NCBI GenBank assembly: GCA_023416515.1
Contig: JAEZHP010000005.1
Span: 1 to 24,021 of the forward strand
DNA length: 24,021 nt
Reading direction: 5' to 3'
From: Pseudomonadota bacterium
Lineage (GTDB): Bacteria; Pseudomonadota; Alphaproteobacteria; Sphingomonadales; Sphingomonadaceae
A program made the position numbers and the translations under genes. This document shows positions 21,863 through 24,021 of this stretch, one piece after another (the first letter of the stretch is position 1; every line of letters begins with the position of its first letter). The notes beneath the pieces were generated by a model that did no database searches, had not been told where the DNA came from, and was given only the letters and a program-made list of their open reading frames with translations.

Positions 21863-24004
21863 ATGACCGACAAACCGACCACCGACTCCTGGCAGGCCGC
21901 CGCTTCCAAGGAAGTGAAGGGCAAGGACCTCACCTGGCACACGGCCGAGGGCATTCCGGTGAAGGCGCTCTACACCGCGGCGGACACGGAAGGGCTCGAC
22001 CCCGGCCTGCCCGGCTTCGCGCCGTTCACCCGCGGGCCCTATGCCAGCATGTACACCGGCCGGCCGTGGACGATCCGCCAATATGCGGGCTTCTCGACCG
22101 CCGAGGATTCCAACGCCTTCTACCGCCGCAACCTCGCCGCCGGTCAGAAGGGCCTCAGCGTCGCCTTCGATCTCGCCACCCACCGCGGCTATGACAGCGA
22201 CCATCCCCGGGTCGTCGGCGACGTCGGCAAGGCGGGCGTCGCGATCGACTGCCTCGAGGACATGCAGATCCTGTTCGACGGCATCCCTCTGGATGAGATG
22301 TCGGTCAGCATGACGATGAACGGCGCGGTCTTGCCGGTCATGGCCTTCTACATCGTCGCCGCCGAGGAGCAGGGCGTCAGCCACGACAAGCTCGCGGGCA
22401 CGATCCAGAACGACATTCTGAAGGAGTTCGCGGTCCGCAACACTTACATCTATCCGCCCGAGCCATCGATGCGGATCGTCGCGGACATCATCGCCTACAC
22501 CTCGGCCCATATGCCGAAGTTCAACTCGATCTCGATCAGCGGCTACCACATGCAGGAAGCCGGGGCGACGGCGGTCCAGGAGCTCGCCTTCACCCTCGCC
22601 GACGGCATGGACTATGTCCGCGCCGCCATGTCGAAGGGTCTCGACATCGACGCCTTTGCGCCGCGGCTCAGCTTCTTCTTCGGCATCGGCATTAACTTCT
22701 TCATGGAGATCGCCAAGCTGCGCGCCGCGCGCCTGTTGTGGCACCGGATCATGGACGCCTTCGGCGCCAAGAGCGCCAAGTCGAAGATGCTTCGCACCCA
22801 CTGCCAGACGTCCGGCGTTAGCCTGACCGAGCAGGACCCGTACAACAACGTCGTCCGGACCACGGTCGAGGCAATGGCCGCGGTGCTCGGCGGCACCCAG
22901 TCGCTCCACACCAACAGCCTCGACGAGGCGGTTGCGCTTCCGACCGACTTCTCGGCGCGCATCGCCCGCAACACGCAGCTGATCATCGCCGAGGAGACCG
23001 GGGTCACCAACGTCGTCGATCCCTTGGGCGGCTCTTATTATATAGAGCGCCTCACCCAGGATCTGGCGGATGCCGCCTGGGCGCTGATCGAGGAGGTCGA
23101 AGGGCTCGGCGGGATGACCAATGCGGTCGCCGAGGGCATGCCCAAGCGCCGGATCGAGGAAGCCTCGGCCGAGCGCGCAGCCAAGGTCGACCGCGGCGAG
23201 ACGGTGATCGTCGGGGTCAATCGCTACCGCCTCAAGGACGAGGCGCCGATGGACATCCTCGAGATCGACAATGCCCGAGTCCGCGCCGGCCAGATCGCCC
23301 GCCTCGACAAGAACCGCGCCAACCGCGACGACGCCAAGGCGAAGGCGGCTCTCGACGCGGTTCGCGACGGCGCGCGCAGTGACTCCAACCTCCTCGCCCT
23401 CGCCGTCGAAGCGGCCCGCGCCCGCTGCACGCTCGGCGAGATCAGCCAGGCGCTTGAGGATGTGTTTGGCCGTTATGGCACCGTTCCCACTCCGGTCCGC
23501 GGAATCTATGGCGGCGCCTATGAGAGCGACCCAGCCTGGGGCCGCGCCCAGGACGGAGTCGGCGCCGTTGAGCGCCGCCTCGGCCGTCGCCCGCGCATGC
23601 TGGTGGCCAAGATGGGCCAGGACGGGCACGACCGCGGCGCGAACCTCGTCGCTTCGGCTTTCACCGACCTCGGCTTCGAGGTCGTCTCCGGGCCGCTGTT
23701 CCAGACGCCGGAGGAAAGCGCCCGGACCGCGATAGACAGCGACGTCGACGTGGTCGGCGCCTCGAGCCTCGCCGCCGGCCACAAGACCCTGGTCCCCGAG
23801 CTGATCGACCATTTGAAGGCACTCGGTCGTCCCGACATCAAGGTCGTCGTCGGCGGAGTCATTCCCGCCCAGGATTACGACATGCTTCGCGAGGCGGGGG
23901 TCCAGGCCATCTTCGGCCCCGGCACCAACCTCGTCGAAGCCGCCGGCGAGGTGCTCAAGCTCCTCGGCCACAACATGCCCCCGCTGGAAGAGGCTGCGGA
24001 ATGA
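21863..24004 (+). CDS. mcm: Methylmalonyl-CoA mutase, large (catalytic) subunit
   Basis: This 713-residue adenosylcobalamin-dependent enzyme converts (R)-methylmalonyl-CoA to succinyl-CoA for the TCA cycle. The N-terminal TIM barrel (about 40-400) has PFTRGPYASMYTGRPWTIRQ, FDLATHRGYDSDHPRVVGDV, SISGYHMQEAGATAVQELAF and RTHCQTSGVSL. The C-terminal B12-binding domain (about 575-705) has DGHDRG with the cobalt-ligand His589, then GASSLAAG and VVVGGVIP. Both are in one chain and the length is that of the single-chain or large-subunit form. The start is ATG 21863; upstream in-frame codons lie in the palindromic repeat and are rejected. The ribosome-binding site is weak. A new ATG overlaps the stop (ATGA). 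Confidence 0.96.
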   Translation: MTDKPTTDSWQAAASKEVKGKDLTWHTAEGIPVKALYTAADTEGLDPGLPGFAPFTRGPYASMYTGRPWTIRQYAGFSTAEDSNAFYRRNLAAGQKGLSVAFDLATHRGYDSDHPRVVGDVGKAGVAIDCLEDMQILFDGIPLDEMSVSMTMNGAVLPVMAFYIVAAEEQGVSHDKLAGTIQNDILKEFAVRNTYIYPPEPSMRIVADIIAYTSAHMPKFNSISISGYHMQEAGATAVQELAFTLADGMDYVRAAMSKGLDIDAFAPRLSFFFGIGINFFMEIAKLRAARLLWHRIMDAFGAKSAKSKMLRTHCQTSGVSLTEQDPYNNVVRTTVEAMAAVLGGTQSLHTNSLDEAVALPTDFSARIARNTQLIIAEETGVTNVVDPLGGSYYIERLTQDLADAAWALIEEVEGLGGMTNAVAEGMPKRRIEEASAERAAKVDRGETVIVGVNRYRLKDEAPMDILEIDNARVRAGQIARLDKNRANRDDAKAKAALDAVRDGARSDSNLLALAVEAARARCTLGEISQALEDVFGRYGTVPTPVRGIYGGAYESDPAWGRAQDGVGAVERRLGRRPRMLVAKMGQDGHDRGANLVASAFTDLGFEVVSGPLFQTPEESARTAIDSDVDVVGASSLAAGHKTLVPELIDHLKALGRPDIKVVVGGVIPAQDYDMLREAGVQAIFGPGTNLVEAAGEVLKLLGHNMPPLEEAAE

Positions 24005-24021
24005 GCGAGCACACGACCGCT
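24001..24021 (+). CDS. Start of a further gene in the operon (3' truncated by the window edge)
   Basis: ATG at 24001 overlaps the mutase stop in an ATGA arrangement, the same coupling used throughout this window, and opens a frame reading MSEHTTA before the edge. Seven residues are too few to identify it. By context the biotin-carrying propionyl-CoA carboxylase alpha subunit or a mutase helper GTPase would be plausible, but the sequence does not show this. Confidence 0.5.

Noticed and set aside
21311..23971. An open minus-strand frame of nearly 890 codons opposite the mutase and epimerase genes
   Set aside because: Its translation is low in recognisable motifs and it is fully antisense to a strongly conserved mutase; long antisense open frames are expected at this G+C content.
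1..24021. CRISPR arrays, tRNA or rRNA genes, insertion sequences, prophage genes
   Set aside because: No regularly spaced direct repeats, RNA gene signatures or transposase/integrase motifs were seen on either strand by eye.

Overview
The window is about 24 kb of dense, GC-rich DNA (roughly two-thirds G+C). It is almost certainly from a motile alphaproteobacterium, most likely a sphingomonad (Sphingomonadaceae). I base this on gene order, the short 277-residue flagellin, a sigma-54 regulator beside the fliE-fliO block, and three kinds of intergenic palindromic repeat of the sort I associate with sphingomonad genomes. This placement is inference; no search was run. Nearly all genes are on the + strand and many overlap by 4 to 14 bases.

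Region 1 (1-5081) is flagellar control and probable flagellar modification. The end of flhG (a MinD-like ATPase) overlaps the start of fliA (sigma-28). A 796-residue HAD-domain protein and a SAM-dependent methyltransferase follow, both apparently in the fliA transcript. Two small genes of unknown function come next: a secreted protein and a protein with a C-terminal membrane anchor. Terminator-like hairpins lie between them and after the second. The first 120 bases hold an anomaly: an 89-bp piece of flhG (31-119) lies in reverse orientation between imperfect 30-bp inverted repeats. Flipping it back restores a continuous FlhG C-terminus.

Region 2 (5090-16344) is the flagellar structural block. 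Flagellin is on the minus strand. Opposite it runs a continuous + strand operon: sigma-54 activator, then fliE, F, G, H, I, J, K, L, M, N, O, covering the MS ring, switch, export ATPase, hook-length control and motor accessories. Two good sigma-54 (-24/-12) promoters face away from each other across the 280-bp gap, one for flagellin and one for the regulator-fliEFGHIJKLMNO operon. Repeated CTTTCC-centred motifs and a 12-bp palindrome between them could bind the regulator. Because the regulator is first in an operon with a sigma-54 promoter, positive autoregulation is likely. fliPQR, flhAB, the rod and hook genes and the stator genes are not in the window.

Region 3 (16350-19107) starts at a dispersed palindromic repeat that ends the flagellar block and supplies the ribosome-binding site of ybeY. 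Then come corC, a PaaG-type isomerase of the enoyl-CoA hydratase superfamily, and a convergent small gene of unknown function.

Region 4 (19216-24021) is propionyl-CoA catabolism: pccB, two 78-residue two-helix membrane proteins, methylmalonyl-CoA epimerase and methylmalonyl-CoA mutase, followed by the first codons of another gene. Together these convert propionyl-CoA to succinyl-CoA once the biotin-bearing carboxylase subunit, not visible here, is added. Two more dispersed palindromes lie in its gaps.

No tRNA, rRNA, CRISPR array, transposase or prophage gene was seen. No stretch over 300 bases lacks a gene; the longest gap is the 280-bp flagellin/regulator promoter region.
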